In this document: positions 8,759 through 17,554 of the stretch, one piece after another
How positions within the stretch are numbered: the first letter of the stretch is position 1
How the letters are laid out: every line of letters starts with the position of its first letter
DNA from: Amycolatopsis arida
GTDB taxonomy: Bacteria; Actinomycetota; Actinomycetes; Mycobacteriales; Pseudonocardiaceae
Length of the DNA: 64,000 bases
Direction of reading: 5' to 3'
Assembly: GCF_900115565.1 (NCBI RefSeq)
Contig: NZ_FOWW01000014.1
Coordinates: 43,035-107,034, forward strand
The notes under the pieces: model-generated
Seen by the model: only the letters and a program-made list of their open reading frames with translations
What the model was told of the DNA's origin: nothing
Databases searched by the model: none
Made by a program: the position numbers and the translations under genes

Positions 8759-9154
8759 GTGACCCGGTCCGAGCCGAGACCACACCCGACCCGGCCCGGC
8801 GGGACGACACCGAGGAGCGAGCGGTTGCCGGTGTGGCGCGTGGGGCTCACCGGTGGGCTCGTGGGCATCCTGTGCTGTGTCGGACCCACCGTGCTGGCCC
8901 TGCTCGGCGTGGTCAGCGCCGGCACCGCCTACGCGTGGGCCACCACCCTCTACGACCACCACGCGTGGTGGTTCCGGCTCGGCGGTCTCGTGGTGCTGAT
9001 GCTGCTGGTGTGGGTCACGCTGCGCCGGCGTCAGCAGTGCAGCATCGCCGGCGTGCGCCGGTGGCGGTGGCGACTGGCCGGCGTCCTCGGCGTCGCCGTC
9101 GCGACCTACCTCGCCCTGTACGCGCTGACCACCTGGCTGGGCACCGTCGCCTGA
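8759..9154 (+). CDS. MerT-like small membrane protein with Cys-Cys in the first helix
   Basis: The 131-residue protein starts with about 25 polar residues and then has three membrane helices. The first carries GLVGILCCVGPTVLALLGVV, where the vicinal Cys pair inside the helix next to Gly-Pro resembles the Hg(II)-binding pair of MerT/MerF-type transporters. A further Cys follows the second helix (RRQQCSIAG). Start GTG 8759 follows AAGGAAGG. There is no MerP gene nearby. By context with the upstream FAD disulfide reductase and Gly-Cys-Cys protein it may move a soft metal ion or a thiol-bound species. A general redox membrane role cannot be excluded. Confidence 0.6.
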   Translation: MTRSEPRPHPTRPGGTTPRSERLPVWRVGLTGGLVGILCCVGPTVLALLGVVSAGTAYAWATTLYDHHAWWFRLGGLVVLMLLVWVTLRRRQQCSIAGVRRWRWRLAGVLGVAVATYLALYALTTWLGTVA

Positions 9155-9193
9155 CCGCCCGCCGCGAGCAGGACGGCCTAGGCCCGGCCGCAG

Positions 9194-9958
9194 TCAACGT
9201 CGGCAACGTCGGTTGGATGGCCCCGGTGGGACGTTCGTTCGGGTGGGTCGCAGTACCGCCCGGGTGGCGAGCACCGCCTGCAGCGCCGCCGCCGGGCGGA
9301 GCACCACCGGCCGCGGTGGGTCGATCATGTGGCCGCGTCGGACACCGAGTGCGGTGACCGCGAGCACCGGCAGGGGCCAGGCGAGCGACGCGGCGGCGCG
9401 GATCCGCGGGTCCGGCTCGTGCCGCAGCGCCAACCAGGTCCAGAACGCGGCGTCGGCCAGCGAGTCGGCGGCGGCGCCGAACCGTGACTCGGTCCCCAGC
9501 CGCCGGGCGAGCATCCCGTCGGCGAGGTCACTGACCAGCGCCAGCGCGGGCACCCACCGGCCGGTGGCGAAGGTGGGCAGGTTGGCCCTGGCCAGGGTGA
9601 CGGCGTCGGCCCCACCGAGCGAGCGCCGCCGCTCGAGCAGGCCGAGGTGGCCGGCGGCGAGCGCCCAGCTCATCAGCGTCCACTTCGGAGCAGTCCACCG
9701 TGGCGTTCGTCCGGGTACCCCCGCGGCGAGCGCCGCGAACGCCAGGTGCAGCGCGCACACCTCGGCCAGTGCCCGCGGCCGGGCCCGCGCCTGGCGCAGC
9801 GACCGCAGCGTCGCGTCGAGGACGAACCGGGCCCACGCCCGGGGTCGCCAGTGTCCGGCGGTCAGGCCGGCCAGCAGCGCGTCGGTGGCGGCACGACTGC
9901 TCGGCTCGTCGAGCAGCCCGTACCGCCGCACCGCGGATCCTGACCGCGCCACCACCAT
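9194..9958 (-). CDS. CDP-alcohol phosphatidyltransferase family protein
   Basis: The 254-residue membrane protein carries the CDP-alcohol phosphotransferase signature D-x2-DG-x2-AR-x8-G-x3-D-x3-D, seen as DLADGMLARR and, downstream, AAADSLAD, at about residues 160-185, with hydrophobic helices around it. Such enzymes join a CDP-linked lipid to an alcohol such as glycerol phosphate or inositol phosphate in the inner membrane. The N-terminal 80 residues are soluble and basic and not typical of the minimal enzyme. ATG 9958 lies 11 bp after the Crp/Fnr gene stop, so both are one transcript. The acceptor alcohol is unknown. Confidence 0.85.
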   Translation of the reverse strand: MVVARSGSAVRRYGLLDEPSSRAATDALLAGLTAGHWRPRAWARFVLDATLRSLRQARARPRALAEVCALHLAFAALAAGVPGRTPRWTAPKWTLMSWALAAGHLGLLERRRSLGGADAVTLARANLPTFATGRWVPALALVSDLADGMLARRLGTESRFGAAADSLADAAFWTWLALRHEPDPRIRAAASLAWPLPVLAVTALGVRRGHMIDPPRPVVLRPAAALQAVLATRAVLRPTRTNVPPGPSNRRCRR

Positions 9959-9969
9959 CACCCGAGGAG

Positions 9970-10704
9970 TCAGCCGGCGAGGTCGGCGAGGCTGGTGGCG
10001 TCCCGGATGTCGATGTGGGCGTAGCGAACAGTGATCCAACCCTGGCGCTCGAAGTCCTTGAGGATCTTGTTCAGCGACGGCCGCTGCACCCCGAGCATCG
10101 CGGCCAGGGCGCGTTGCGGCAACGGCACGGTCCCGTCGGTGGCCTCGTCCAGCAGCAGCCGGGCGACCTGCTCGGTCAACGACCGACCGAGCAACCCGAT
10201 GATCCGCTGCTGGCTGGTCGCCAACCGCTGCGCCACACTGGACAGCCACCGACGCGCGATCGGTGGCCGGGCGACCAGCAGCCGCTCGAAGTCCGGGGCG
10301 TCGAGGAACAGCGCGGTGCACTCCTCCAACGCCCGCGCCGTGTAGGGCAACGGCATGTCCAGCAGGTACTCGATGTCGCCGTCGACATCCCCCGGCCGCA
10401 GCACGTGCACCACCGCCCGCCGCCGGCCGGAGCCTACCGCCAACTCGACCCGGCCGTGCCGCACGATCCACACCCCCTCCGCGCCGGCGCCACCGCGGAA
10501 CAGCACCGCGCCCCGTTCGTAGCCGCGCACGTGCAGCCCGCTGGCCAGGGCCGCCAGGTCGTCCTGCGCGAGCGGCGCGTCCGCGCCCCGACCCACGCAC
10601 CGGGCCACCCACGCCGCCTGACGAATCGCCATCTCGGCGGCCGGACCGGGACCGAGCAACCGCGCCGTCGACTCCAACGCACCGGTCAGCCTGGACAGTC
10701 CCAC
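9970..10704 (-). CDS. Crp/Fnr family transcriptional regulator
   Basis: The 244-residue protein has a cyclic-nucleotide-binding-like beta barrel (about 45-150, with [18 protein letters not shown] and [21 protein letters not shown]), a dimer helix and a C-terminal winged HTH (about 170-235, [31 protein letters not shown]). The phosphate-binding RxS of cAMP receptors is not visible, and the Fe-S cysteines of Fnr are missing, so the signal is unknown. It is the first gene of a unit with the phosphatidyltransferase and divergent from the multicopper oxidase operon. It may control either or both. Confidence 0.9.
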   Translation of the reverse strand: MGLSRLTGALESTARLLGPGPAAEMAIRQAAWVARCVGRGADAPLAQDDLAALASGLHVRGYERGAVLFRGGAGAEGVWIVRHGRVELAVGSGRRRAVVHVLRPGDVDGDIEYLLDMPLPYTARALEECTALFLDAPDFERLLVARPPIARRWLSSVAQRLATSQQRIIGLLGRSLTEQVARLLLDEATDGTVPLPQRALAAMLGVQRPSLNKILKDFERQGWITVRYAHIDIRDATSLADLAG

Positions 10705-10730
10705 TCCCCCATCCTGTCAGCCAGCGCACA

Positions 10731-10744
10731 CGTTCGCGAGAACG
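10731..10744. promoter_or_regulatory. Candidate operator in the Crp/Fnr - multicopper oxidase intergenic region
   Basis: CGTTC-GCGA-GAACG is an exact short inverted repeat 27 bp upstream of the Crp/Fnr start. It is a possible autoregulatory site, but the match to known Crp consensus is weak. Confidence 0.3.
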
Positions 10745-10899
10745 AATGTCGGGACGCTGACACTCCGCCTCCCCCGGACCGGTGAACCGCACCCCTTGAC
10801 CGGGCGGTTGGCCCGGCGCGGGGGCGAGAACCCGGCCGAACGCGGGTTTTCTCGACACCGTCCCACGCGGGCGTTCGGCGTCGATCAGGTGGAGCAGTG

Positions 10900-12552
10900 A
10901 TGGACCGTAGGACATTTCTGACCCGGTTCTCCGCGGTCGCGGCAGCGGGGTTCCTGCTCCCGCGGTCGGCGGCGGAGCTGGGGCCCCGCGGCGCGCACGC
11001 CGGCGGGGAACCGGTGCGGGACCTGCCCGAGATCCGCGGCGCCAGCGGGGTGCTGGACCACCGGATCGATCTCGCGGCGACCCAGGTGCGGCTGCGGGAC
11101 CGGGTGCTCACCCTGGATGCCTACAACGGTCAGGTGCCGGGGCAGGTGCTGCGGATCCGGCCCGGCGACACGCTGCGCATCCTGCTGCGCAACCTGATGC
11201 GCCCGATGGGCATCCCGCTCAACCGGCTGCCCCCGCTGTGCGCGTCCCACCCTGGCGGGACCCCGGACACCACCGGGCCGCCGGACAGCGCGCTGGGCTG
11301 CGTGCCGCACGCACTGGGCGAGCTCTACCACGGCGACACGCTCGTGCAGACCATGCTGGCCACCAACCTGCACACGCACGGCCTGCAGGTCTCCCCCAGC
11401 GGCGACAGCGACAACGTCTTCGTCCGGATCGACCCGCTCGGCTCCCACCAGTACTCCTACGACATCCCCGCCGACCACCCGGCCGGGCTGCACTGGTACC
11501 ACCCGCACTTCCACGGCTCCACCAGCCACCAGGGCTGGGCCGGCCTGTCCGGACCCATCGTCGTGGAGGGCGACATCGACGCCGTGCCCGAGATCGCCGA
11601 CATGCGCGAGCGCATCCTGGTGTGCAACGAGCTGTGGGTCGGCGACGACACCGGCGAGGTACCCACCACCCTGGTGATCCCCACCGGCGGGCCGGTGCCA
11701 TTCAACGGCTTCCCGGCGATCCCGAGCAGCATGTACTTCACCGTCAACGGCCAGCTCCTGCCCGAGATCCACCTCCGGCCCGGCGAGACCCAGCGCTGGC
11801 GGGTACTCAACGCCGCCCCGCACCGCGCGCTGTGGCTGCACGTCGAAGGCCACACCCTGCACCAGATCGGGCAGGACGGAATCCCGTTCGACCGGCCCCG
11901 GCCGCGCTCGGACATCATGCTCACCGCCGCCAACCGCGCCGAGTTCGTCATCCAGGGCGGCGCGCCCGGCCGGTACCGTGTCCACGCTCCCGCCTACGAC
12001 CAGGGCCATCCCGGCGGCGCCCGGCCCTCCGTCCAACTGGCCACCCTGGTGGTCGCGGGCCCACCGGCCACCGGTCGCGTCCCCACCCGCCTGGTCGACC
12101 CGCCCCGCATGCCCGACCTCCCGGTCGCCCACCACCGCGTCCTGCGCTTCTCCGGCGACATCTCCGGCCGCCACGGCATCGGCGTGCGCTTCTTCATCGA
12201 CGGCAAGGAATACCACCACGACCGTATCGACCAGCAGGTCGAGGCCGGCACCGTCGAGGAGTGGACGATGGTCAACGAGGACGTCTTCCAACACCCCATC
12301 CACATCCACGTCAACCCGTTCCAGGTCACCGACGTCCGCGGCATCCCACCCGGTGATACCTCGTGGGCCCCGCCCGACCCGACCGTGTGGTGGGACACCT
12401 TCCGGCTGCCGCCGCGCGGTCGGTTCACCCTGCGCACCCACTTCCGGCCCGATCTCACCGGAAAGACGGTGTTCCACTGCCACATCCTCCCCCACGAGGA
12501 CAACGGCATGATGGGAAACCTGCTCATCACCCCGCCCGAGAAGGGCTCCTGA
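10900..12552 (+). CDS. Tat-exported multicopper oxidase (laccase/CotA-like)
   Basis: The 550-residue protein starts with a twin-arginine signal (MDRRTFLTRFSAVAAAGFLL). All copper ligands are present: H158-T-H160-G, HWYHPHFHG (H198, H201, H203, H205), HPIHIHV (H465, H468, H470) and HCHILPHEDNGM (H526, C527, H528, H532, axial M537). It should oxidise phenols, bilirubin-like compounds or metal ions with O2 reduced to water, outside the membrane after folding with copper in the cytoplasm. ATG 10900 has a GGTGGAG site; the GTG at 10897 is an alternative. A secreted protein of unknown function starts 2 nt after its stop. Confidence 0.93.
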   Translation: MDRRTFLTRFSAVAAAGFLLPRSAAELGPRGAHAGGEPVRDLPEIRGASGVLDHRIDLAATQVRLRDRVLTLDAYNGQVPGQVLRIRPGDTLRILLRNLMRPMGIPLNRLPPLCASHPGGTPDTTGPPDSALGCVPHALGELYHGDTLVQTMLATNLHTHGLQVSPSGDSDNVFVRIDPLGSHQYSYDIPADHPAGLHWYHPHFHGSTSHQGWAGLSGPIVVEGDIDAVPEIADMRERILVCNELWVGDDTGEVPTTLVIPTGGPVPFNGFPAIPSSMYFTVNGQLLPEIHLRPGETQRWRVLNAAPHRALWLHVEGHTLHQIGQDGIPFDRPRPRSDIMLTAANRAEFVIQGGAPGRYRVHAPAYDQGHPGGARPSVQLATLVVAGPPATGRVPTRLVDPPRMPDLPVAHHRVLRFSGDISGRHGIGVRFFIDGKEYHHDRIDQQVEAGTVEEWTMVNEDVFQHPIHIHVNPFQVTDVRGIPPGDTSWAPPDPTVWWDTFRLPPRGRFTLRTHFRPDLTGKTVFHCHILPHEDNGMMGNLLITPPEKGS

Positions 12553-12554
12553 CC

Positions 12555-13097
12555 ATGGGCCGTCGCTTCCTCGCCGCCACCTGCCTCACCGCGGCCGTGC
12601 TACTCGGCACCAGCGGCGCGACCGCCGCCGACCACGAAGAACGACCCGGCAACCAGCCGCTGACCAACGACCACGTCTACGTGCTCACCCAGCAGCACCG
12701 GGACAACCTGCCCTGGTGGAACGGAACCTGGCTGCCGCAGACCGTCCCCAGCGGAGCGCACCTGCAGCTCCAGCTCCCCAGCGACCCGATCCGCTGGATC
12801 CCCGACCCCGAGTGCGCGCCCAGCCCACTGCTGGGCCTGGTGCCCACCTGGGTGCTGCCGCTCCGGGCCACGATCACCCCCACCGGCCGGCGCACCCTCC
12901 CCAGCCCGGGCCGCATCACCGGCAGCTCCGCGATCTCGGTGTTCGACTACACCGTCGACGGACTCGGCATCGCCGCCGTCTGCCTGCGCCCCCACCCCGT
13001 CCCCGACGACCCGGGCGTTCTCGGCTTCCCCGCCGGCACACCGCCCTTCTACGTCGCCACCGTCGTCGTCGGCGTCCCCCAGCTCACCCTCCCCTGA
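12555..13097 (+). CDS. Secreted protein of unknown function paired with the multicopper oxidase
   Basis: This 180-residue protein has a Sec signal peptide (MGRRFLAATCLTAAVLLGTSGATAAD, cleavage near residue 25) and a mature beta-rich domain with two Cys (DPECAPS and AAVCLRP) that could pair. Motifs such as NDHVYVLTQQHRDNLPWWNGTW and GSSAISVFDYTVDG are not ones I recognise. It begins 2 nt after the oxidase stop, so it is co-transcribed and coupled. Co-export with a folded Tat oxidase suggests a mediator, partner or substrate-presenting role, which is inference. Its stop is 3 bp from the convergent methyltransferase stop. Confidence 0.75.
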   Translation: MGRRFLAATCLTAAVLLGTSGATAADHEERPGNQPLTNDHVYVLTQQHRDNLPWWNGTWLPQTVPSGAHLQLQLPSDPIRWIPDPECAPSPLLGLVPTWVLPLRATITPTGRRTLPSPGRITGSSAISVFDYTVDGLGIAAVCLRPHPVPDDPGVLGFPAGTPPFYVATVVVGVPQLTLP

Positions 13098-13100
13098 GTC

Positions 13101-13886
13101 TCACCGCTTCTCGGCGACGATCAGCGCGTAGCCGAGGAGACCGTCGGCGACCCCCCGCCGGGCCAGCGCGGTGTAGCGCAGCACCGCCGCGACGTCCACA
13201 CCGGCCGCGGCGAGACGGTCGGCCGCGGTCATCCGCAGCAGCCGCAGCCGGGCCTCGATCTCGTCGATCATCGTGAGCAGCGCGTCGTCGTGCGCCTCGG
13301 TGTGCCCGACCCGCAGGCCGGCGCGGTCGAGGATGGCGGCGTACTCCGCGACCGGGCGGGCGTCGGCGACGCAGGCCACCCACGCGGCCAGCGTGCTGAG
13401 CTCGGCCGGCAGCGCGCCCGCGGTGACGACGTCGGTGATCCCGACCCGCCCTCCGGGGCGCAACACCCGAGCGAGCTCGGCGGCCGCCGTCGCCTTGTCC
13501 GGGAAGGTGCAGAACGCGCACTCGCACACCACGGCGTCGACCGCACCGTCCGGCAACGGGATCCGCTCGGCGTCGCCCACCCGGAACCGCACGGCGTCGG
13601 CCAGCCCGGCCGCCGTCGCCGCGGCCCCCGCCTTGTCCACTGTGGATTCGGAGAGGTCGATGCCGGTCACCGTGGCGCCGTACTCCGTGGCGAGCAGTCG
13701 CGCGGTGGCACCCGGCCCCGCGGCCACGTCGAGCACCGGCGTGCCCGGCCGCAACCCCAGCCGGTCGGCCAGCCGCCGGGTGAGCGCGAGGCCGCCGGGG
13801 TGGTAGGACTCGCCGAGCAGTAGCGCCACGGCGTCCGAGCCGTAGGACGCCGCGCAGCACGCCTTGATCTCCGCGGGCCCGCTCAC
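13101..13886 (-). CDS. ArsM-like SAM-dependent methyltransferase
   Basis: The 261-residue enzyme has a class I methyltransferase core: motif I VLDVAAGPGATA (about 51-62), acidic strand 2 GIDLSE, and VLRPGGRVGITDVV (about 141-154). Cysteines sit where arsenite methyltransferases carry them: C10-C11 at the N-terminus, C121/C123/C126 before TFPDKATAAAELARVLRPGG (compare the ArsM NCVxNLxPDK block), and C172 in AAWVACVADA. This argues for a soft metalloid or thiol-reactive substrate, though it is shorter than classic ArsM. It starts at GTG 13886, 5 bp after the radical SAM gene, in an operon led by a CmtR-like repressor. Confidence 0.75.
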   Translation of the reverse strand: MSGPAEIKACCAASYGSDAVALLLGESYHPGGLALTRRLADRLGLRPGTPVLDVAAGPGATARLLATEYGATVTGIDLSESTVDKAGAAATAAGLADAVRFRVGDAERIPLPDGAVDAVVCECAFCTFPDKATAAAELARVLRPGGRVGITDVVTAGALPAELSTLAAWVACVADARPVAEYAAILDRAGLRVGHTEAHDDALLTMIDEIEARLRLLRMTAADRLAAAGVDVAAVLRYTALARRGVADGLLGYALIVAEKR

Positions 13887-13891
13887 CGGTC

Positions 13892-15496
13892 TCACCGCTC
13901 CACCGCCGGGCGGCCGACGTTGGTGCCGTCCGGGGCGACCGCCCGGCCGTGCCCGTTGCCGGTCGCGGCCACCTTCGACCCGTACGGCGAGTCCACCAGC
14001 AACGGCCGCAGCTCGACCGCGTTGGGCACCACGTCGGCGACCGGCACCCCGGACATCCGCTCGCGCACCTGCTCCCGGTAGCCCACGGAGTTGTAGGCGC
14101 AGAACGGGATCATCCGCCCGTCCGGGGTGATCTCCTCCACGCAGCACTTCATCAGCTGCTTGACGTTGAGCGTGTACGGGTCCTGGAAGTCCTGCACCAC
14201 GATCATGAACGCCCGGTCGGTGAGGTCGGCCAGCGCGTCCGGCAGGTTCACCCCGCACGCGTCGGCGCAGTCGAGCGCCTCGGCCGCCGCGCGCAGCCGG
14301 TCCTCGGTGGTCGCGGTGCCCATGAACGCCGAGGCGCTCCACAACTTCTCCAGCGCCTCCCGCACGGCGTAGTCGGGCACCACGCGGTTGGACACGTAGT
14401 CGAGATAGTCCTCCACCCGCAGCAGCCGGGGGATCGGCACGATGCCGAAGTCCGGTGTGCCCGGCGTGCCCTCGGTGAGCAGGTAGGTGATCGACCGGCA
14501 GGTCGGGAAGCAGCACGGCACCGGGAAGAAGTCGTCGACGCGGAACCAGTCCGGGCGCTGGGCGGCGACCAGCTCGAGGACGTCGGAGTTGGTCAGCCGG
14601 GTCAGCGGGTCGAACTCCCCGTGCCGGCCGGAGTGGGTCACCGGTTGGAACGACACCGACCGCACCGCGGGGTGGGCCAGGCCGAACTCGACGATGTCAC
14701 CCAGCTCGTGCTCGTTCAGCCCGCGCTCGACCGCCGCCACCAGGGTCACCGTCAGGCCCGCCTCGGCGCAGTGGTCCAGCGCCCGCCGCTTGTGCTCGCG
14801 CAGGTCGCGGCCGCGGATCTCCCGGTGGGTGCGCTCGTCGAACCCGTCGAACTGCAGGTAGATGTTGATCGACTTGCCGGCGCGGCCGTTGCGCTCCCCC
14901 AGCGCGGCGACGAACCGGCGGTCGGTCGCCAGCCGGATGCCGTTGGTGTTGAGGTTGACGTTGCGGATCGGCCGCTCCTGCGCCAGGTCGACGAACGCCA
15001 GGATGTCCTTGTGGATGGTGGGCTCGCCGCCGGAGAACATCACCACCTCGGCCTCGCCCTCGGACTCGACGAACACGTCGAGCATCCGCGCGCACTGCTC
15101 ACGGGTGATCGAGTAGCCGCCTGCGTGGTGCCCGGAGTCGGCGAAGCAGATCGGGCAGTCCAGGTTGCAGTTGGTGTTCACCTCGATGATCCCGAGGCAG
15201 GCGTGCTGCTTGTGCTCGGGGCACAGGCCGCAGTCGGAAGGGCAGCCGTCCCGCACCTCGGTCTGGAAGGTCAGCGGGATGGTGCCCGGCTTGTTGAACC
15301 GCTGCGACGCCAGGTACGCCCGCGCGTCGCCGTAGACCAGCGCCTCGAACCACCCGTGCTCGCGGCAGCGCTTGCGCAGGTACACCTTGTCGTCCCGGAT
15401 GTTGACCTGCGCGTCCACCACGACCTTGCACACCGGACAGATGCTCTTCGTGTACTCGACGAACACCTCGTTCCGGTCCCGCTTGCGCTCCACCAT
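13892..15496 (-). CDS. Radical SAM protein of the Tes/MJ0619-like type
   Basis: The 534-residue protein has an N-terminal Cys-rich module (C20-P-V-C23 and C44 before REHGWF), a second Cys cluster (C85, C89, C92, C100), then the radical SAM site C110-x3-C114-x2-C117 in NTNCNLDCPICFADSG. The SAM-binding GGEPTIH follows. The C-terminal part has QLMKCCVEEITPDG and IPFCAYNS. This layout matches the archaeal MJ0619/tetraether-lipid-synthase-like group, in which extra clusters support radical C-C bond formation. I recall this by family resemblance only. It lies between the repressor (104 bp) and the methyltransferase (5 bp). The substrate is unknown; lipid or organometalloid chemistry is possible. 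Confidence 0.75.
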   Translation of the reverse strand: MVERKRDRNEVFVEYTKSICPVCKVVVDAQVNIRDDKVYLRKRCREHGWFEALVYGDARAYLASQRFNKPGTIPLTFQTEVRDGCPSDCGLCPEHKQHACLGIIEVNTNCNLDCPICFADSGHHAGGYSITREQCARMLDVFVESEGEAEVVMFSGGEPTIHKDILAFVDLAQERPIRNVNLNTNGIRLATDRRFVAALGERNGRAGKSINIYLQFDGFDERTHREIRGRDLREHKRRALDHCAEAGLTVTLVAAVERGLNEHELGDIVEFGLAHPAVRSVSFQPVTHSGRHGEFDPLTRLTNSDVLELVAAQRPDWFRVDDFFPVPCCFPTCRSITYLLTEGTPGTPDFGIVPIPRLLRVEDYLDYVSNRVVPDYAVREALEKLWSASAFMGTATTEDRLRAAAEALDCADACGVNLPDALADLTDRAFMIVVQDFQDPYTLNVKQLMKCCVEEITPDGRMIPFCAYNSVGYREQVRERMSGVPVADVVPNAVELRPLLVDSPYGSKVAATGNGHGRAVAPDGTNVGRPAVER

Positions 15497-15600
15497 GCGC
15501 CACTCCCGCCGAACGTCCGAATCACCGTGGCTCCACTCCAGCAGCGATCGTCGCGGGCCGCAGTGCGAGTGTCAGCGCGCGGACGGGTTCCGGAACCGGG

Positions 15601-15978
15601 TCACTGCTCGTGGTCGGCGGCCGACGCGGAGGTGATGCGCGCGCAGTTGGCGAGTGCGGTGGCGTTGTCGGCGGCCAGCGACCGGGCCAGGTGCACCAGC
15701 TCGGCCACCCGCGGGTCGGCGACCCGGTAGTGGGCGAACCGGCCCTGCCGGCGTACCTGGACGTAGCCGCAGTCGGCCAGACAGCCCAGGTGGGTGGAGA
15801 CCCGGCCCTGGGACAGCCCGATGTGCGCGACGCACTCGGTGACGGTGTGCTCGGCGTCGAGCAGGAACTCCAGCAGCCGCAGCCGCGCCGGGTCGCCCAG
15901 CGCGCGGAAGAACTTGGCCACCGTCGCCACGCCGTCCGGCTCGGCGGGCAGCAACGTCGGCTCCGACTTCGCGGCCAT
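15601..15978 (-). CDS. ArsR family metal-sensing repressor, CmtR/actinobacterial MerR type
   Basis: The 125-residue winged-helix protein has the ArsR core (FFRALGDPARLRLLEFLLDA, then SQGRVSTHLGCLADCGYV). Cys66 and Cys70 form a C-x3-C in the recognition helix and Cys112 lies near the C-terminus. This spacing (4 then 42) closely follows the Cys57/Cys61/Cys102 set that binds Cd(II)/Pb(II) in Mycobacterium CmtR. Streptomyces MerR regulators are also ArsR-type. It is divergent from mercuric reductase with a 115-bp gap and heads an operon with the radical SAM and methyltransferase genes, so it probably represses both arms and releases on Hg(II), Cd(II), Pb(II) or As(III). Confidence 0.88.
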   Translation of the reverse strand: MAAKSEPTLLPAEPDGVATVAKFFRALGDPARLRLLEFLLDAEHTVTECVAHIGLSQGRVSTHLGCLADCGYVQVRRQGRFAHYRVADPRVAELVHLARSLAADNATALANCARITSASAADHEQ

Positions 15979-16035
15979 CTGCTCACCATCCTGCGTTCCG
16001 GTACATGCGGACAGTCGGATCCTAGGTTAACGTGT

Positions 16036-16062
16036 TCACATTCGCTGAAGCGGATATGTCTG
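16036..16062. promoter_or_regulatory. Candidate ArsR operator between repressor and merA
   Basis: ATTCGCTGAAGCGGAT is an imperfect 7-2-7 inverted repeat with one mismatch, flanked by ACA and TGT, in the divergent promoter region. ArsR-family sites often have such TTCGCT/AGCGAA-like arms. A clear -35/-10 pair could not be fixed. Confidence 0.45.
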
Positions 16063-16093
16063 AGTGGGCTGGCGGACGACGGAAGGGCGCGGA

Positions 16094-17506
16094 ATGCGAT
16101 ACGACCTGGCGGTGATCGGCTCGGGTGCGGGCGGGTTCGCGGCGGCGATCGCGGCCCGCACCCGGGGCCGGACGGTGGTGATGATCGAGCGCGGGACGGT
16201 CGGCGGCACCTGCGTGAACACCGGGTGCGTGCCGTCGAAGGCGCTGCTGGCCGCGGCGGAGGCCCGCCAGGTCAGCCTGGTCGACCGGTTCCCCGGCCTC
16301 GACGTCGCCCCGTTCGGGGTGGACCTGCCCCGCCTGCTCGGGGCGAAGCGCGACCTGGTGGGCGCGCTGCGCGCGGAGAAGTACACCGACCTCGCCGCCG
16401 AGTACGGCTGGGACATCGTCGCCGGCAGCGCCCGGTTCGACACCGAGGGACTGGACCCGGTGCTGCGGGTCGACCTCACCGCCGGCGGCTCCCGCACGGT
16501 GACGGCCGAGCACTACCTGATCGCCACCGGCTCCACCCCGGAGGTGCCCCCGATCGAGGGCCTGGCCGAGTCCGGGTATCTGACCTCGACCACCGCGATG
16601 GAGCTGGACACGCTGCCGGCGTCGATGCTCGTCGTCGGGGGCAACGCGGTCGGGCTGGAGCAGGCCCAGCTCTGGCACCGCCTCGGCGTCGACGTCACCG
16701 TCGTGGAGGTGGCCGACCGGCTCGCGCCGACCGAGGAGCCCGAGGTCTCCGCGGCCGTGCGCGAGGCGTTCACCCGCGAGGGCATCCGGGTGGTCACCGA
16801 CGCCGACCTCACCCGGGTCGAGGCCGACCCGACCGGCTACCGCGCGACGCTCGCCGGCACCTCCAGCCAGCCGCGGGCCGAGCGACTGCTGATGGCCACC
16901 GGCCGCCGGCCGGTCACCGCTGGGTTGAACCTGGCCGCCGTCGGGGTGAAGACCGGGCCCCGCGATGCGGTCGTGGTCGACGGCCACCTCCGCACCGGCA
17001 ACCCGCGGATCTGGGCCGCCGGGGACGTCACCGGCCATCCGCAGCTCGTCTACGTCGCCGGCGCCCACGGCACCCTGGTGGTGGACAACGCCTTCGCCGA
17101 CGCCCGACGCGTCCTGGACTACCACCACCTGCCCAGGGTGACCTTCACCAGCCCGGCGATCGCCGCAGCCGGGCTGACCGAGGCCCAGGCCGTCGAGCGG
17201 GGGCACCGGTGCGAGTGTCGTGTCCTGCCGCTGGAGCACGTGCCGAGGGCGCTGGTCAACCGCGACACCCTCGGCCTGGTCAAGCTCGTCGCCGACCGCG
17301 ACACCGGCCGCCTGCTCGGCGCGCACACCGTCGCCGACGGCGCCGGCGAGATGATCGCCACCGCGGTGTACGCGCTCGCCCACCGCATGACCGTCCACCA
17401 GATGGCCGAGCTGTGGTGCCCCTACCTGACGATGGCCGAGGGGATCAAGCTCGCCGCCCAGACCTTCACCCGCGACCCGGCCACGCTGTCGTGTTGTGCC
17501 TCCTGA
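16094..17506 (+). CDS. merA: Mercuric reductase
   Basis: The 470-residue flavoenzyme has the FAD motif (VIGSGAGGFAAAIAARTRG), the active disulfide C40-x4-C45 in GGTCVNTGCVPSKALLAAA, the NADPH-binding VVGGNAVGLEQAQLWHRLG, and WAAGDVTGHPQLVYVAG. The C-terminal vicinal pair C467-C468 (LSCCAS) hands Hg(II) to the active site and is the mark of MerA over other family members. It reduces Hg(II) to volatile Hg(0) in the cytoplasm using NADPH. There is no N-terminal HMA domain, as in shorter actinobacterial MerA. ATG 16094 follows GGAAGG. It is divergent from the ArsR repressor and followed by a MerR-type regulator. No merB, merT or merP is adjacent. Confidence 0.92.
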   Translation: MRYDLAVIGSGAGGFAAAIAARTRGRTVVMIERGTVGGTCVNTGCVPSKALLAAAEARQVSLVDRFPGLDVAPFGVDLPRLLGAKRDLVGALRAEKYTDLAAEYGWDIVAGSARFDTEGLDPVLRVDLTAGGSRTVTAEHYLIATGSTPEVPPIEGLAESGYLTSTTAMELDTLPASMLVVGGNAVGLEQAQLWHRLGVDVTVVEVADRLAPTEEPEVSAAVREAFTREGIRVVTDADLTRVEADPTGYRATLAGTSSQPRAERLLMATGRRPVTAGLNLAAVGVKTGPRDAVVVDGHLRTGNPRIWAAGDVTGHPQLVYVAGAHGTLVVDNAFADARRVLDYHHLPRVTFTSPAIAAAGLTEAQAVERGHRCECRVLPLEHVPRALVNRDTLGLVKLVADRDTGRLLGAHTVADGAGEMIATAVYALAHRMTVHQMAELWCPYLTMAEGIKLAAQTFTRDPATLSCCAS

Positions 17507-17554
17507 GCCCTCCTGAGCACCCGGGCCGCTCGGTACGACGATGGAGGCGATGCC

